DNA of 64,000 nucleotides, taken from Herbaspirillum sp. DW155 (GTDB lineage Bacteria; Pseudomonadota; Gammaproteobacteria; Burkholderiales; Burkholderiaceae_D). Below the pieces are notes generated by a model, which had not been told where the DNA came from, ran no database searches, and saw only the letters and a program-made list of their open reading frames with translations. Both the position numbers and the translations under genes were made by a program. Of this stretch, positions 63,270 through 64,000 are shown piece by piece. How positions within the stretch are numbered: position 1 is the first letter of the stretch; every line of letters begins with the position of its first letter. The stretch lies in the NCBI RefSeq assembly GCF_037076565.1, contig NZ_AP029028.1, positions 992,001-1,056,000 on the forward strand. The letters run 5' to 3'.

Positions 63270-64000
63270 TCAGTAGCCGCGCTGACGGTCGATCAGGCCC
63301 AGCAGCGGCAGGCCCTCGCGATGGCGGCGCAGGTTCTCCAGCACGGCGTCGACCGCGCCATCAGGCTGGGTCATGCTGGCGATGTGGGGCGTGAGCACGA
63401 TATCGGGATGGCTCCAGAACGGATGCCCTTGCGGCAGCGGTTCGACCTCGCACACATCCAGCACGGCCGCGCTCAACTGGCCATCGTTGAGCGCGGCCAG
63501 CAGATCGTCTTCCACCAGATGACCACCGCGCCCGACGTTGACCAGCGCCGCACCGCGCGGCAATTGCGCAAACAGCGCGCCGTTGAGCAGGCCGCGGGTA
63601 TCGTCGGTGAGCGGCACCAGGCAGATCAGCACATCGGTGCGTGCCAGGAAATCACGCAGGCCATCGCTGCCGCTGTAGCAGTCGATCCCCTCCATCTGGT
63701 GCGCCGAGCGGCTCCAGCCCGCGCAGGGAAAGCCCAGCCCGTGCAACTGCTGCAGCACCGCGCGGCCCAGCATGCCCAGTCCCAGCACGCCCACCCGGCA
63801 GGCCGAAGCCGGCCGCACGCGGTGGGCGCGCCAGACCTGTTCGCGCTGCTGGCGGGCATAGAGGCGACTGTCACGGTGCAGGCCCAGCACCGCGTGGGTC
63901 ACGTACTGCACCATACCGGCGGCAATGCCGGGCTCGGTCATGCGCACCACCGGCAAGTCCGGCGGCAGCGTGGACATGTCGAACTGGTCGATGCCGGCAC
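63270..64000 (-). CDS. 2-Hydroxyacid dehydrogenase, partial (GhrA-like)
   Basis: C-terminal 243 residues of a D-2-hydroxyacid dehydrogenase; the frame is open through the window end, so the 5' part is missing. The Rossmann motif VGVLGLGMLGRAVLQQL, VNVGRGGHLVEDDLL, the DVCEVEPLPQGHPFWSHPDIVLTPHIAS segment with catalytic Glu and His are present, as in glyoxylate/hydroxypyruvate reductase A. The upstream residues AGIDQFDM also match the family. Last gene of the window. Confidence 0.9.
   Translation of the reverse strand, partial: AGIDQFDMSTLPPDLPVVRMTEPGIAAGMVQYVTHAVLGLHRDSRLYARQQREQVWRAHRVRPASACRVGVLGLGMLGRAVLQQLHGLGFPCAGWSRSAHQMEGIDCYSGSDGLRDFLARTDVLICLVPLTDDTRGLLNGALFAQLPRGAALVNVGRGGHLVEDDLLAALNDGQLSAAVLDVCEVEPLPQGHPFWSHPDIVLTPHIASMTQPDGAVDAVLENLRRHREGLPLLGLIDRQRGY

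Noticed and set aside
1..64000. CRISPR arrays, rRNA, tRNA, IS elements or prophage
   Set aside because: No regularly spaced repeats, cloverleaf genes, transposases or phage structural genes were recognised on either strand.

Overview
The window looks like a chromosomal segment of a high-GC betaproteobacterium of the Oxalobacteraceae, most like Herbaspirillum. The pointers are a complete Entner-Doudoroff set next to pgi-zwf-hexR, a homogentisate operon, class III aminotransferase/SSADH polyamine-type catabolism, and strong GC bias at third codon positions. The genus is inferred from gene content and protein style, not from a marker gene. I see no rRNA, tRNA, CRISPR array, IS element or phage.

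Layout. 0-4.2 kb: a MocR-type regulator, an aspartate carbamoyltransferase carrying an N-terminal HTH extension, and a zinc-type oxidoreductase. 4.2-6.7 kb: a visibly AT-rich insertion with a retron-like reverse transcriptase, hairpins upstream of it that may be its msr-msd RNA, and an OLD-like ATPase/TOPRIM effector that lacks its Walker A half. 6.7-12.5 kb: a CBS-domain transporter, an XRE regulator, an RTX-like protein with two compensating frameshifts, and gamma-glutamyltransferase. 12.7-17.8 kb: a gluconate/idonate module (LacI-family GntR, gntK, gluconate 5-dehydrogenase, idonate 5-dehydrogenase) with twin operators and a tiny membrane-peptide ORF in the leader. 18-19.6 kb: a chemoreceptor. 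19.6-28.6 kb: a probable tetritol (erythritol/threitol) catabolic locus: CUT2 ABC transporter, two dehydrogenases, split DhaK/DhaL kinase, RpiB-type isomerase and SorC-family regulator.

28.7-36.7 kb: the central sugar block tal, hexR, zwf, pgi, divergent from edd-eda. A HexR-type box and a copy of the gntK operator lie side by side upstream of edd, so gluconate entry and the Entner-Doudoroff pathway look co-regulated. Erythrose-4-phosphate from the tetritol locus would enter through the adjacent transaldolase. 36.8-38.4 kb: a lower-GC orphan type VI secretion cassette (PAAR protein, peptidoglycan amidase, putative periplasmic immunity protein).

38.7-49.2 kb: lgt, a LysR regulator divergent from a small cytochrome c, an exported protein of unknown function, a lipoprotein phospholipase D/cardiolipin synthase, a PepSY-flavodoxin-reductase fusion with a Fur-like box, a HigBA-type toxin-antitoxin pair and a hydrolase. 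49.2-54.6 kb: LysR regulator, aromatic-acid MFS transporter, hmgA-fahA-maiA and a MaoC-like protein. 54.7-56.8 kb: a stand-alone fliD with a triplicated internal repeat. 57-64 kb: an amine/GABA-type catabolic cluster (Lrp regulator, omega-aminotransferase, GNAT, SSADH, FAD amine oxidoreductase) with twin dyads upstream of gabD, then a 2-hydroxyacid dehydrogenase cut by the window end.
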